Assembly: GCF_009765975.1 (NCBI RefSeq)
Contig: NZ_LMUJ01000030.1
Location: 74,912-126,798, forward strand
Source: Acidisphaera sp. S103
Lineage (GTDB): Bacteria; Pseudomonadota; Alphaproteobacteria; Acetobacterales; Acetobacteraceae
Direction: 5' to 3'
DNA length: 51,887 nt
A program made the position numbers and the translations under genes. The notes below the pieces were generated by a model that saw only the letters and a list, made by a program, of their open reading frames with translations, searched no databases and was not told the DNA's origin. This document shows, piece by piece, positions 16,438 to 25,243 of the stretch (its first letter is position 1; every line of letters begins with the position of its first letter).

Positions 16438-17862
16438 GTGACCAATATGCCCGACCGCCCGTCCGCGGATCGCATCAATGAGCCGGCCAATATGCAATGG
16501 GGCGGCCGCTTCGCCGGTGGTCCGTCGGTGATCATGCAGGACATAAATGCCTCCATCGGCTTCGACCGCAAGCTGTGGCGGCAGGACATTCGCGGATCGC
16601 GCGCCCATGCGGCGATGCTGGCCAGGATCGGCCTGCTCAGCGCGGAAGATGAGAAGGCCATCGCCGGGGGTCTAGACGCGATCGCCCAGGAAATCGAGGC
16701 CGGCCGCTTCGCCTTCGATGTCGCGCTGGAAGACATCCACATGAACATCGAGGCTCGTTTGACCGACCGCATCGGTGAGGCCGGCAAGCGGCTGCACACC
16801 GCCCGCAGCCGCAACGACCAGGTGGCGACGGATTTCCGCCTGTGGGTGCGCGATGCGATCGACGGTCTGTCGGCGCAGATTTCCGACGTCATGCTTGCGT
16901 TGGCGCAGCGAGCGGCGCAGCACGCGGCGGACCCGATGCCCGGCTTCACCCATCTGCAGACCGCACAGCCAGTGACCTTCGGACACCATCTGCTGGCGTA
17001 TGTGGAGATGCTGGATCGGGATCGGGGGCGGCTGGCGGATTGCCGCCGCCGGCTGAACGCGTGTCCGCTGGGATCGGCGGCGTTGGCCGGAACCTCGTTC
17101 CCGATCGACCGGACGATGACCGCGGCGGCGCTGGGCTTCGACCGGCCGACGGCGAACAGCCTGGATGCAGTGTCGGACCGCGATTTCGCGATGGAATTTC
17201 TGTCCGCGGCGGCGATCAGCGCGGTGCATCTGTCCCGCCTGGCCGAGGAAATCGTGATCTGGTGCAGTGCTCCCTATCGCTTCATCCGGCTGTCCGACGC
17301 CTTCACCACCGGATCATCGATCATGCCGCAAAAGCGCAATCCGGATGCAGCCGAGTTGGTGCGCGCGAAAACCGGGCGGGTCACCGGCGCCCTGGTGGCG
17401 CTGCTGACCGTGATGAAAGGCCTGCCACTGGCCTACGCGAAGGACATGCAGGAGGACAAGGAACCGGTGTTCGACGCCGCCGAGGCCTGGGCGCTGTCGC
17501 TGGCGGCCACCGCCGGCATGGTGCGTGACATGACCCCGGATGTCGGCCGGATGCGCGAATTCGCCGGCTCCGGCTTCGCCACGGCGACCGATCTGGCGGA
17601 CTGGCTGGTGCGGGTGCTGCGCCTGCCGTTCCGCAGTGCGCATCACGTCACCGGACGGCTGGTGGCATTGGCGGAGGCACGCGGTGTCGATCTGGCCGGT
17701 TTGTCGCTGGCCGAGATGCAGTCGGTTGAAGCCGGTATCACGAGCGACGTGTTTTCAGTGCTGACAGTGGAGGCTTCGGTGGCGTCTAGGGTGAGCTACG
17801 GCGGCACGGCGCCGGCCAACGTCGCCGAACAGGCGGCGCGGTGGCTGGCGGTGCTGGCATGA
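16438..17862 (+). CDS. argH: Argininosuccinate lyase
   Basis: 474 residues; cleaves argininosuccinate to arginine and fumarate, last step of arginine synthesis. Motifs: [12 protein letters not shown] at the N-terminus, [34 protein letters not shown] with the catalytic His region, and the superfamily signature [12 protein letters not shown] near residue 295, which holds the catalytic serine loop. GTG 16438 gives the longest form; ATG 16447 (MPDRPSA) is an alternative. Its TGA overlaps the start of the lipoprotein gene, a conserved pairing in alphaproteobacteria. Confidence 0.96.
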   Translation: MTNMPDRPSADRINEPANMQWGGRFAGGPSVIMQDINASIGFDRKLWRQDIRGSRAHAAMLARIGLLSAEDEKAIAGGLDAIAQEIEAGRFAFDVALEDIHMNIEARLTDRIGEAGKRLHTARSRNDQVATDFRLWVRDAIDGLSAQISDVMLALAQRAAQHAADPMPGFTHLQTAQPVTFGHHLLAYVEMLDRDRGRLADCRRRLNACPLGSAALAGTSFPIDRTMTAAALGFDRPTANSLDAVSDRDFAMEFLSAAAISAVHLSRLAEEIVIWCSAPYRFIRLSDAFTTGSSIMPQKRNPDAAELVRAKTGRVTGALVALLTVMKGLPLAYAKDMQEDKEPVFDAAEAWALSLAATAGMVRDMTPDVGRMREFAGSGFATATDLADWLVRVLRLPFRSAHHVTGRLVALAEARGVDLAGLSLAEMQSVEAGITSDVFSVLTVEASVASRVSYGGTAPANVAEQAARWLAVLA

Positions 17863-17984
17863 GGGCGATCGTGGCACTGGCGGTGGTCCTGGGGTTGCTG
17901 GTGGCGTGCGGCAAGAAAGGCCCGCCCGACCCGCCCGGACCAAAAGAGAAGATCATCTATCCGAAGAGTTATCCAACGCACTGA
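17859..17984 (+). CDS. lptM: LptM-like small lipoprotein (YifL family)
   Basis: 41 codons, ATG 17859 overlapping the argH stop (ATGA). The peptide is a hydrophobic signal ending in the lipobox LLVAC, followed by [16 protein letters not shown], the CGxKGPLxxP signature of LptM/YifL. In E. coli LptM is an outer-membrane lipoprotein that binds the LptD-LptE complex and promotes LptD disulphide maturation. Location behind argH is the usual alphaproteobacterial place (often followed by lysA, which is absent here and replaced by a lactonase gene). Called on motif plus context. Confidence 0.82.
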   Translation: MRAIVALAVVLGLLVACGKKGPPDPPGPKEKIIYPKSYPTH

Positions 17985-18000
17985 AATCAAGGAAACGCCC

Positions 18001-18960
18001 ATGTCAGGACCCGCCGCTCGTTGGGAGTCGTCAACGCCCGTCCGCTACCCCGATCCGGACGTGGTCGTGCTGGATCCCAGGTTCCAGAAGATCTTCATCG
18101 GCAATGCCGGTATCCAGCGCATCGCCACTGGGTTCGACTTCACCGAGGGGCCGGTATGGTTCGGCGACGGGCGGTATCTGTTGTTCTCCGACATTCCGAA
18201 CGATCGGATCCTGCGGTGGGATGAAACCACCGGTGGCGTCAGCGTGTTCCGCAACCCCTCGCATTATGCCAACGGCAATACGCGCGATCGGCAAGGCCGG
18301 CTGATCACCTGCGAGCATGACACGCAGCGGGTTACCCGGACGGAATATGACGGCACCGTCGTTGTGCTGGCCGAGCAGTGGGAGGGCAAGAAGTTGACCG
18401 GCCCGAACGACGTGGTGGTGAAGTCCGACGGTACGATCTGGTTCAGCGACAACGGTGCCGGCACCCGCGGCAACTACCTGGGACATACAGCGCCGCAGCA
18501 GCATCCGTTCCGCGTGTATCGCTTCGATCCTCGCACCAATACCTTGACCATCGCTGTCGGCGACATGGCTCGGCCGAACGGTCTGTGTTTTTCCCCTGAC
18601 GAGACGCGGCTGTACGTCGTGGATACGCCGGGCACCGGGCCGAAGAGTACCTGGGTCTACGACATCGTCGATGATGGAACCACGGCGGTGAATGGGCGGG
18701 TGTTCTTCGATGGGGCCGGCTGGGCGGATGGTATCCGTTGCGATACCGAGGGCAATGTCTGGGCCGGGTTATCCGGCGGCGAGGGTCAGGACGGTGTGGG
18801 CGTCTTCGCGCCGGACGGCACGCTGATCGGACGCATTCTGCTGCCGGAACGGTGTGCGAACGTGTGCTTTGGCGGCAGGAAGCGGAACCGGTTGTTCATG
18901 GCGGCCAGCCAGTCGGTTTATGCGCTGTATGTGGAGGCGCAAGGGGCGGTTGGGGGATGA
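18001..18960 (+). CDS. SMP-30/gluconolactonase family protein (second copy)
   Basis: 319 residues with the calcium-dependent lactonase propeller: TEGPVWFGDGRYLLFSDIPN (metal Glu near residue 48), LTGPNDVVVKSDGTIWFSD (Asn), RPNGLCFSPDETRLYVVDT (Asn/Asp) and GWADGIRCDTEGNVWAG (Asp). Sequence and length differ clearly from the 725-1591 paralogue, so it is likely of different substrate range (gluconolactonase-type). No signal peptide. It starts 16 bp after the lipoprotein gene and may be read through from argH. Sugar-lactone hydrolysis is inferred from the family. Confidence 0.88.
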   Translation: MSGPAARWESSTPVRYPDPDVVVLDPRFQKIFIGNAGIQRIATGFDFTEGPVWFGDGRYLLFSDIPNDRILRWDETTGGVSVFRNPSHYANGNTRDRQGRLITCEHDTQRVTRTEYDGTVVVLAEQWEGKKLTGPNDVVVKSDGTIWFSDNGAGTRGNYLGHTAPQQHPFRVYRFDPRTNTLTIAVGDMARPNGLCFSPDETRLYVVDTPGTGPKSTWVYDIVDDGTTAVNGRVFFDGAGWADGIRCDTEGNVWAGLSGGEGQDGVGVFAPDGTLIGRILLPERCANVCFGGRKRNRLFMAASQSVYALYVEAQGAVGG

Positions 18961-19019
18961 TCTTCCCATGTCGTCATACCAACCCGCGTTATTGTTGATC
19001 GTTTGGCACCGTCTTGCGA

Positions 19020-19103
19020 CCGTCATGGCGAGCGGAGGCTCGCCATCCACGCCTTTGTTTTCGCGGCAGAAGGCGTGGATGCCGATCTGCATCGGCATGA
19101 CGG
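19020..19103. repeat. Palindromic MITE/REP-like element
   Basis: 84 bp with near-perfect terminal inverted repeats (CCGTCATGGC at 19020-19029, GGCATGACGG at 19094-19103). Nested inside are GGCGAGC/GCTCGCC (19027-19033 with 19038-19044), a perfect 12-bp pair CATCCACGCCTT/AAGGCGTGGATG (19044-19055 with 19070-19081), and GCCGAT/ATCGGC near the right end. No coding. It fills the convergent gap between the lactonase and lysE-type gene, where it could also stop transcription. A degenerate relative is at 5207-5239. Confidence 0.7.
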
Positions 19104-19142
19104 ACGGTAGCTGCCGAAGCGCCGATGACTATGCCGTTGGTA

Positions 19143-19778
19143 TCAAATCCGCCGCCAGACGCCCGGTGCCGCCGTGGCAATTGCATGCATGCCGAACCCC
19201 AGGAACAACACCCCCGACACACGTGTCACCCACAGCGCGTGCCGCCGGTAGAACCGGCGGACCACGCCGGCCCCGATCACCGTGATCAGGACGCCGTCGG
19301 CCGCGACGAACCCGACGCACGCTGCTGCCAGCAGAGGGACGAACGCACTCCAGTCCAGTGCGCTCGCGTAACGCGCCAGCAGCGCGGTGAACATCGCCAC
19401 CGCCACAGGATAGGCCTTCGGATTCGACAATCCGAAGGCCAGCCCGCGCAGCAGCGGCCGCTTAGGTTCCGTCGTCACCGCCCCGTCAATGCCACGCGTG
19501 GCCGTGGCGGACCGGACACCCAGCCAGCACAGGTAGATCCCACAAACCAAACCCAGGACATCGAAAAACAGCGACCCGATGGTCCGGGCACCGATGATCG
19601 CCGTCAGCGACAGTGCTGCCCACAGCACGTCACCAACGAAATGGCCGCACAGGAACAGCGCCCCGGCCCGCCGGCCTCGGCCGGCACCGATTCCCAGCAA
19701 AGCCAGGAACGCGGGACCCGGCGCCAAGGTATAGGCGGCGCCGGACAAAGCCGAGGCGAGCAGCAGCCCGAATGTCAC
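19143..19778 (-). CDS. LysE/RhtB family amino-acid exporter
   Basis: 211 residues from GTG 19778, whose GTGA overlaps the stop of the upstream hydrolase gene; an upstream GTG at 19799 is less likely. Six hydrophobic helices are visible, with the family hallmark PGPAFLALLGIGAGRGRRAG near residues 20-40 and the later GLSNPKAYPVAVAMFTALL. Members export amino acids such as lysine, threonine or homoserine lactones across the inner membrane. The partner hydrolase does not reveal the cargo. Confidence 0.88.
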   Translation of the reverse strand: MTFGLLLASALSGAAYTLAPGPAFLALLGIGAGRGRRAGALFLCGHFVGDVLWAALSLTAIIGARTIGSLFFDVLGLVCGIYLCWLGVRSATATRGIDGAVTTEPKRPLLRGLAFGLSNPKAYPVAVAMFTALLARYASALDWSAFVPLLAAACVGFVAADGVLITVIGAGVVRRFYRRHALWVTRVSGVLFLGFGMHAIATAAPGVWRRI

Positions 19779-20656
19779 CCCCCGAACGCCTGATCCCACG
19801 GCTCCGGCACCATCAGGTAACCGTCCTTCGACTTCGCCAGATAGGCGAACCCGGGGAAGTGCACATGCATCCCGGCGATCAACTGCCGGTCGGTCGCCAC
19901 CATGTCGAACGTCCGCTTGCGCGTCGCGGCGGCGGCATGCGGGTCGGTATCGAACACCATGGTGACCTCGGGCCGGGGCACCTGCACCTCCGGCACATGG
20001 GTGATATCGCCCCAGATCAGCAACGACTTGTCACCCGAGGCGATCATGTACCCGGAATGACCCGGCGTATGCCCATGCAACGGCATCGACGTCACGCCCG
20101 GAAAAACCTCGACCGCACCTGAGAATGTCCGCATCTGATTGTGATACGGCGCCATCTGTTCGCGCGCGCACTGAAAATACAATTTCCGAGCGCGATCGTC
20201 CGCTCGGGACATGGCGCCGTCGTCATTCCAGTGGCGCGGTTCGTTCTCATGTACCACCAATTCGGCGTTGGGGAAGAATTTCTCCCCGGTCTTCGGGTCC
20301 GCCAGCCCAGCGGAATGATCCGGATGCATGTGCGTCAGGATCACCGATTCGATGTCCGCCGGATTGACGCCGGCCGCCTTCAGGTTCTGCTGTAGCTTGC
20401 CCGCCGTCGGCAGCAGATAATCGCCTGATCCTGTCTCGATCAACGCCAGCCGGCCAGCGGAATAGACGAGGTAGCAGTTGACCGACGTCCGCCGCCCGGG
20501 ACGGAACCCGTCGGTCAGCAACTGCGTCGCATCGCCGGGCGATATGTTCTGCATCACCTCCACGGTGCCATCCAGATAACCGTCTGACAGCGCGGTGACG
20601 ACGATGTCGCCGATCCGCCGGTGATAGACGCCCGGGATCTGTGAACTCGGAACCAT
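19775..20656 (-). CDS. Metallo-beta-lactamase-fold hydrolase
   Basis: 293 residues, ATG 20656 with AGGAG eight bases upstream. Binuclear zinc motif HxHxDH is seen as LTHMHPDHSAGL near residue 113; further ligands are His in LHGHTPGHSGYMI near 195, Asp in IWGDITHV and His in AGMHVHFPG. This is the lactonase/AHL-lactonase-like branch (no signal peptide, cytoplasmic) rather than an antibiotic beta-lactamase; the substrate may be a lactone or thioester. It lies between an SDR (13 bp upstream) and an overlapping LysE-type exporter: a three-gene minus-strand operon. Confidence 0.87.
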   Translation of the reverse strand: MVPSSQIPGVYHRRIGDIVVTALSDGYLDGTVEVMQNISPGDATQLLTDGFRPGRRTSVNCYLVYSAGRLALIETGSGDYLLPTAGKLQQNLKAAGVNPADIESVILTHMHPDHSAGLADPKTGEKFFPNAELVVHENEPRHWNDDGAMSRADDRARKLYFQCAREQMAPYHNQMRTFSGAVEVFPGVTSMPLHGHTPGHSGYMIASGDKSLLIWGDITHVPEVQVPRPEVTMVFDTDPHAAAATRKRTFDMVATDRQLIAGMHVHFPGFAYLAKSKDGYLMVPEPWDQAFGG

Positions 20657-20669
20657 GTATGCACTCCTG

Positions 20670-21413
20670 TTATTGCGCGATGTAGCCGCCGTCGATGACC
20701 AGTTCCGTTCCGGTGACGAACGAGGCTTCGTCGGAGGCTAGGAACAGCACGCCGTACGCGACTTCGATCGGTTCGCCAAGCCGGCGCAGCGGCGTGGCCT
20801 CGATCTTCGAGGCACGTCCGGCGGCGTTGGTTGCGTTCAGCATCGGCGGCATGTAGCCCGGATGCACCGAGTTTACCCGAATGCCTGATGGACCGTATTT
20901 CGCCGCCGCCGCCTTGGTATATAGCCTGACAGCGCCCTTGGAGGCGGCATACCCCGGATGGCTGTCGGCGCTGCCGACGAAGCCCATGATCGACGATATG
21001 TTGACGATCGAACCGCGTCCGTTCGGGATCATGGCCGTCGCGGCATGCTTGGTGCCCAGGAACACGCTGGCGGCATTGACGGACAGCAGTTTCTGCCATC
21101 CCTCCAGACCATCCACGTCACCCACCGAACTGCCGCTGATTCCGGCGTTGTTGACCAGGATGTCGAGCCGTCCATAGGTGGCGATCGTCTCGGCGATCAG
21201 CTTCTGCCAATCGCTTTCCGACGTCACATCCGTTCGGATAAACCGCGCCCGGCCTTGGCTGGCGGCAATATCGGCGGCAACCGCCTCGCCTTCCTTCGTC
21301 AGCATGTCGGCGATAACGACGGCGGCGCCTTCCTTGGCGAACAGGCGGGCCTCGGCTTCACCCATGCCGTGCGCGCCGCCGGTGACGATGGCGACCTTGT
21401 CTTTCAGACGCAT
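20670..21413 (-). CDS. Short-chain dehydrogenase/reductase
   Basis: 247-residue classical SDR from ATG 21413, preceded by GAGGAGG six bases upstream. Motifs: TGGAHGMGEAEARLF (NAD(P) glycine loop), IADM with the Asp that favours NAD(H), NNAGISG, catalytic Ser in NISSIMG, and YAASK with Tyr/Lys near residue 155; C-terminus TGTELVIDGGYIAQ. Resembles cyclohexanol or 3-alpha-hydroxysteroid type dehydrogenases. First gene of the SDR-hydrolase-exporter operon. Substrate unknown. Confidence 0.92.
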   Translation of the reverse strand: MRLKDKVAIVTGGAHGMGEAEARLFAKEGAAVVIADMLTKEGEAVAADIAASQGRARFIRTDVTSESDWQKLIAETIATYGRLDILVNNAGISGSSVGDVDGLEGWQKLLSVNAASVFLGTKHAATAMIPNGRGSIVNISSIMGFVGSADSHPGYAASKGAVRLYTKAAAAKYGPSGIRVNSVHPGYMPPMLNATNAAGRASKIEATPLRRLGEPIEVAYGVLFLASDEASFVTGTELVIDGGYIAQ

Positions 21414-21649
21414 TTTTTCCTCCTCGGTTTGTGGCCCGGCGCTGCCTCGGAAGCCAGCGCGGCGGGGCGAACTACCGAAGCAGGTCTTCCGATCGGCGTC
21501 CACCATGCGGCCTGCCGGTATCAAGACCATTTCCGCGCATGGTGCATAAATCCAATAACCAAAACCCCGATTATCGTCCCCACCGCGAAGACCTATCTGC
21601 GGACCCATGAAAGCCGGACACACCGCCCGACCAAAGATGGAGAACCCCG

Positions 21650-21817
21650 ATGAAGACCATGATCCTTGCCGCTTTCGCAGCGCTGAGCCTGACCGCGGCG
21701 ATCGCCCCGGTGGCGAATGCCGCATCCTTCGGGCGGCCGACCTTGACCTACCATCAGGGGTCATATGACAACACCGCCAACAGCCTCGGCGGCCGGTATG
21801 TCGGCGGCGGGGACTAA
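21650..21817 (+). CDS. Tiny exported peptide of 55 residues
   Basis: ATG 21650 with GGAG seven bases upstream; 55 codons then TAA. Residues 1-25 form a Sec signal (MKTMILAAFAALSLTAAIAP) with an ANA-A cleavage site, leaving a mature peptide of about 31 residues with the segment TYHQGSYDNTANSLGG and a glycine-rich end. No cysteine. It is a plus-strand orphan between minus-strand genes and is followed 26 bp later by a perfect intrinsic terminator, which together with the signal and ribosome site argues that it is real. Function not recognised. Confidence 0.75.
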   Translation: MKTMILAAFAALSLTAAIAPVANAASFGRPTLTYHQGSYDNTANSLGGRYVGGGD

Positions 21818-21842
21818 CCTTCTGCCGCTAAACGCGAGGTTG

Positions 21843-21869
21843 GGGCCGGGGTAATTCCCCGGCCCTTTT
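21843..21869 (+). terminator. Intrinsic terminator of the exported-peptide gene
   Basis: Perfect 9-bp stem GGGCCGGGG/CCCCGGCCC (21843-21851 with 21857-21865), loop TAATT, followed by TTTT on the plus strand. Ideally placed behind the stop at 21817; on the minus strand it lies just after the cupin stop and may work there too. Confidence 0.85.
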
Positions 21870-21880
21870 CGCGTCCGCCG

Positions 21881-22231
21881 CTATTCGACCGGCACGAAAA
21901 TCGAATGCCGCATTTTGCCGCCGATCGACTTCGACAGATGCCCCTTGCCGCGGATGTCCTCGACCAGGATCACCTCGCCGGCGCCGATTTCACGTGCCTC
22001 GCCGTCGCTGGCGGTGATCTTCACCCCACCGTCCAGATTGATGATGTATTGGCGCCGCGGCGCCGGATGCCAGCTCAGGTCGTAATCGCCGCCGGTCTCG
22101 CGGAAGATGATGCCGTTGGCGGGCAAGCGGGCGGACAACTTGCTGCCGTTGCGCTCCTCGACCCATTGGACCTCGACGTCGCGCCAGTGGGTTTCGCCGG
22201 CGTCATCGACGTATATGTTATGGATTCGCAT
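21881..22231 (-). CDS. Small cupin-fold protein, copy A
   Basis: 116 residues from ATG 22231 (GGGAG ten bases upstream). A single beta-barrel pattern of short strands: WHPAPRRQYIINLDGGVKIT and GEAREIGAGEVILVEDIRGK, as in small cupins. The typical metal-binding histidine cluster is sparse (one His in SWHPAP and one in KGHLSKS), so it may bind a small ligand rather than catalyse. It is a tandem duplicate of the neighbour at 22245-22601, 13 bp apart. Distal gene of the amidohydrolase operon. Function unknown. Confidence 0.8.
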   Translation of the reverse strand: MRIHNIYVDDAGETHWRDVEVQWVEERNGSKLSARLPANGIIFRETGGDYDLSWHPAPRRQYIINLDGGVKITASDGEAREIGAGEVILVEDIRGKGHLSKSIGGKMRHSIFVPVE

Positions 22232-22244
22232 TGGTTTTGTCTCC

Positions 22245-22601
22245 CTATTCGATCGGCACGAAGATCGAGTGCCGCATCTGGTTGTTGACGGATTTGGACA
22301 GGTGGCCTCGGCCGGTGATGTCTTCCACCAGGATGATTTCGCCGGCACCGATAACGCGGGATTCGCCGTCGCTGGCGGTCAGTTCCACGCCGGCATCGAG
22401 GTTGATGATGTATTGCCGGCGCGGTGCCGGATGCCAGGGACGATCGTGCTCTGCCTGCGTCTGGCGGAAGATGATGCCGGTGGCGGGCAGACGGGCGGAG
22501 GTCTTTCCCTCCGGCCCTTCCTGAGCCCAGTCGACCTGGACGTCCCGCCAATGGGACTCGCCCTGCGCATCGCAATACAGGTTGTGGACGCGGATGCCCA
22601 T
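22245..22601 (-). CDS. Small cupin-fold protein, copy B
   Basis: 118 residues from ATG 22601, which lies two bases from the amidohydrolase stop. Strongly similar to copy A throughout: HNLYCDAQGESHWRDVQVDW, SARLPATGIIFRQTQ, PAPRRQYIINLDAGVELTAS, GAGEIILVEDITGRGHLSKS and RHSIFVPIE. The duplicates differ mainly in the loop around residues 50-60. Cotranscription with the Tat amidohydrolase and Tat alpha/beta hydrolase suggests a shared pathway, though the cupins have no export signal while the hydrolases do. Confidence 0.8.
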   Translation of the reverse strand: MGIRVHNLYCDAQGESHWRDVQVDWAQEGPEGKTSARLPATGIIFRQTQAEHDRPWHPAPRRQYIINLDAGVELTASDGESRVIGAGEIILVEDITGRGHLSKSVNNQMRHSIFVPIE

Positions 22602-22603
22602 TT

Positions 22604-24097
22604 TTATGCCCTCCGGACGTAGCCATAACGCAGGTTGCTGGGATCGGGGCCGTCGCGCAGATACTCTTCCTTCAACATCCCGAAACGATCCGGCTTGGCG
22701 AGTTCGGCGTGGCGGTCGTAGCCGAACAGGCGGAAGCCGTTTTCCGCGAAGACACCGCGTTTGACTGGACCGTCGGCGGCACCGAGCGGGGTGAAGCCGT
22801 GCTTTTTCTGCATGTCCTCGGGGATTTCCAGCCGGCGCAGGCCCTCGATCTGCCATTGCGGCGCGCCGGTCCAGACTGCATCCGTGCCCCAGATCACGTG
22901 GTCGGGGCCGAGGCCCTTGATCAGCGTGCCCATCAGCGCGGCGGCCAGGCGTGGTTCGGCGATGCTGGTGTAGGCGAAAAGCTGGCCCAGGTCGCCGTAG
23001 ACGTTCGTCACGCCATATTTTGCGGGGATCTCGGCGAGATCGCTGACCCAGGAACTGCGGCCGGTCTGATCCCATTCCGCCATCGCATCGGCAGGCGAGC
23101 CGCCGACATGGCGATAGCCGGAATGATAGACGACGAAATTAAGCCCCGGCCAATCCTTCGCAGCCTTGCCGACGTCGCTGACATCGACGTAGCTGCGCAG
23201 GTTCGGGAACAGCTTTTCGGCCGACGGTGGAAACAGGCCTTTATGGATGCAGACGTTTTTGATGCCGGCTTTCTGGAAGCGTTCGTAGGCCGGATACATC
23301 AGCTTCTCGTCATCCAGATGCCATGGATAGTGGCTGGTATCCTTATGGGTGTTGTCGCCGATCGTGTAGCCTTTCCAGCCATCCGGCCGCAGTGTCGCGA
23401 TCGCATGGTCGATGCCGTCCATCCAGCCTGGCTGGCCGGGCACGATGGTGTAATGCGCCAGCAAACGGCGGGCGCCAGCCTGCTTGTTCACCTTGTCGCG
23501 CGTCTGGAAGACCATTTCATTGGTCAGGAACCAGTCTTGCGGAACGTCGGACGGGGAGTTGGTCAGCAGCGCCACCTTGGTGTCGCTGTCGAGAAACACT
23601 TCCTTGAAGTAGTTGTCGAATTTCAGGTCGGCGAGGGTCTGTTCCTTGTCACCAAGCTGCTTGTTCCAGCCGAACTTGCCGACCGCGGCGCGCTGGGCAA
23701 CGAAGTTGGTCAGTCGCGTGTCGTCGCGCAGGAAATGCGTGTGGCAGTCGAACACATCCTGGCCACGCAGCACGATAGCGCGTTCGTCGGCCATTTCCGG
23801 CGTGGCGGCCTCTGCCTCGGAGACCGTGAACAGCTTCCCGTAGACCTGGTTCATCGCCACGAATGCGGCGGCCATGCCCGATGCGGTCTGGAAGAAGCGG
23901 CGGCGGCTGACGCCCTGGCGCTTGGCGTAATGATCGCCCATTTCCGCTAGACGATCCTCCACCTGCTTCTGCTGGGCGGTCTGGGGTTCGGGGAAATATT
24001 CGTCACTCGACACGATCTGCGTGGGGATCGGAAAACGATGCGGCAGGTCCTCGGCCGGCGATAGTTGGGCGCGTTCCTCGTCGCTGAGAAATCCCAT
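22604..24097 (-). CDS. Tat-exported amidohydrolase family protein
   Basis: 497 residues from ATG 24097 (AAAGGAGG nearby upstream). The twin-arginine signal is internal: SRRRFFQTASGMAAAFVAMN near residues 62-80, preceded by an unusually long charged leader. The mature part is an amidohydrolase_2 TIM-barrel: metal motif VFDCHTHFL, His in NVCIHKGLF, His in VVYHSGYRH, and the catalytic Asp in VIWGTDAVW. Such enzymes decarboxylate or hydrolyse aromatic or lactone carboxylates. Followed by the tandem cupins, preceded 14 bp by a Tat hydrolase gene. Periplasmic location is inferred. Confidence 0.87.
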   Translation of the reverse strand: MGFLSDEERAQLSPAEDLPHRFPIPTQIVSSDEYFPEPQTAQQKQVEDRLAEMGDHYAKRQGVSRRRFFQTASGMAAAFVAMNQVYGKLFTVSEAEAATPEMADERAIVLRGQDVFDCHTHFLRDDTRLTNFVAQRAAVGKFGWNKQLGDKEQTLADLKFDNYFKEVFLDSDTKVALLTNSPSDVPQDWFLTNEMVFQTRDKVNKQAGARRLLAHYTIVPGQPGWMDGIDHAIATLRPDGWKGYTIGDNTHKDTSHYPWHLDDEKLMYPAYERFQKAGIKNVCIHKGLFPPSAEKLFPNLRSYVDVSDVGKAAKDWPGLNFVVYHSGYRHVGGSPADAMAEWDQTGRSSWVSDLAEIPAKYGVTNVYGDLGQLFAYTSIAEPRLAAALMGTLIKGLGPDHVIWGTDAVWTGAPQWQIEGLRRLEIPEDMQKKHGFTPLGAADGPVKRGVFAENGFRLFGYDRHAELAKPDRFGMLKEEYLRDGPDPSNLRYGYVRRA

Positions 24098-24111
24098 GGT
24101 CTTGCCTCCTT

Positions 24112-25110
24112 TTATGCGGTTTTCGGCATCGTCAGGAATTCGTGCATCACGTGCCAGAAGTCGGCGCGCGTCAGGCTCATGCCGATGGCGTGCGCGGCAC
24201 CCGGGATGACGTTGTATTGCTTGTCCGGCGTGGGCAGCTTGGTGAAGAAGTCGAGCAGATCTTCCTCGGTGGAAATGCCGTCGTATTGCCCGCGTACCAT
24301 CAGCACCGGGCACTGGACCTTGGCGGGATCGACCAGCGGCAGATTGGCCGTCATGTCGAGATAGGTGCCGGTCGGAACGGTGTCGCCATTCGGCATCTCG
24401 GCCTTGGCGAGCGCCACGGGCACCCGCGGGTCCGATGTGCCGGGCTTGTCGCGGGTGAAGATGCTCAGGATCATGGCTTCATCGCGCTTGCGGCGGTTGT
24501 GGGTGCGGTAGAATTCCGTCTGTTCGCCCCGCTTGGCGAGCGTCGGCGATCCCTTGCCGGTATAGGTGAAGGCTTCCAGCACAAGCCGCTCCACGCGAGC
24601 CGGTTCCGCCGCCGCAAAGGCCCCTGCCCTGATCGCGCCGCTGCTTTCGCCCATGAAATGGAATTTCGTCTGTCCCGTCTCCCGCTCCACCATGGGCACC
24701 ACGGCGCGCAGATCGGCGACGCCCGATGCGATGTCGGAATTGCCTGACGTGACGGTCGATTTGCCATAGCCCTCGAAATCCATGGTCCAGACATCGAAGC
24801 CCCAGCGCGCGAAGACGTTCATCAGCGAGTATTCCCCCGCCCCCGGTACCGTCAAATCGAAGCTCGGCAGTGACGAAATCGACGATCCATGGACCAGGAA
24901 CAGGACTGGCAGTTTCGCTTCCCCGGCACGGGGTGCATGCAGCCGTTTGCGGTAGATCGCCAGCGTAACGTCGCCCTTCCTGGCCTGGTACTGCGCTGTC
25001 CAGAACGATTCGGCGGCGGCCGCCGGCCGGGTAACGGCAGCCACGGCAAGCGGTGCGCCGATCATGACTCCACGTCGAGAGGCCGTCGTGATGTGGTCGT
25101 TCCCCGCCAT
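24112..25110 (-). CDS. Tat-exported alpha/beta hydrolase
   Basis: 332 residues if started at ATG 25110; ATG 25140 is an alternative. A Tat-like signal ASRRGVMIGAPLAVAAVTRP covers residues 8-30. The hydrolase core shows the oxyanion turn LVHGSSIS, the nucleophile elbow GESSGAIRAG (GxSxG), the acid in VRGQYDGIS and the catalytic His in PGAAHAIGMS. Probably a periplasmic esterase or lactone hydrolase. First gene of a four-gene minus-strand operon with the amidohydrolase and two cupins; divergent from the MaoC hydratase gene. Confidence 0.86.
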   Translation of the reverse strand: MAGNDHITTASRRGVMIGAPLAVAAVTRPAAAAESFWTAQYQARKGDVTLAIYRKRLHAPRAGEAKLPVLFLVHGSSISSLPSFDLTVPGAGEYSLMNVFARWGFDVWTMDFEGYGKSTVTSGNSDIASGVADLRAVVPMVERETGQTKFHFMGESSGAIRAGAFAAAEPARVERLVLEAFTYTGKGSPTLAKRGEQTEFYRTHNRRKRDEAMILSIFTRDKPGTSDPRVPVALAKAEMPNGDTVPTGTYLDMTANLPLVDPAKVQCPVLMVRGQYDGISTEEDLLDFFTKLPTPDKQYNVIPGAAHAIGMSLTRADFWHVMHEFLTMPKTA

Positions 25111-25243
25111 GCGTCGCCCGCCTGATTTGATTTTCGCCATTGAGGCCCGTTTTGCGCCGTACGTCCAGGGCGGCCCGAAACCCTTCTTCCCATAAATCCC
25201 GGGATGCGGTTGACTCGCGCGAACGCAAGGGAAGGATCGGAAC

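Noticed and set aside
19143-20656. Metallo-beta-lactamase fold plus exporter as an antibiotic-resistance unit
   Set aside because: The hydrolase is of the lactonase-like branch without a signal peptide, and LysE-type exporters move amino acids.
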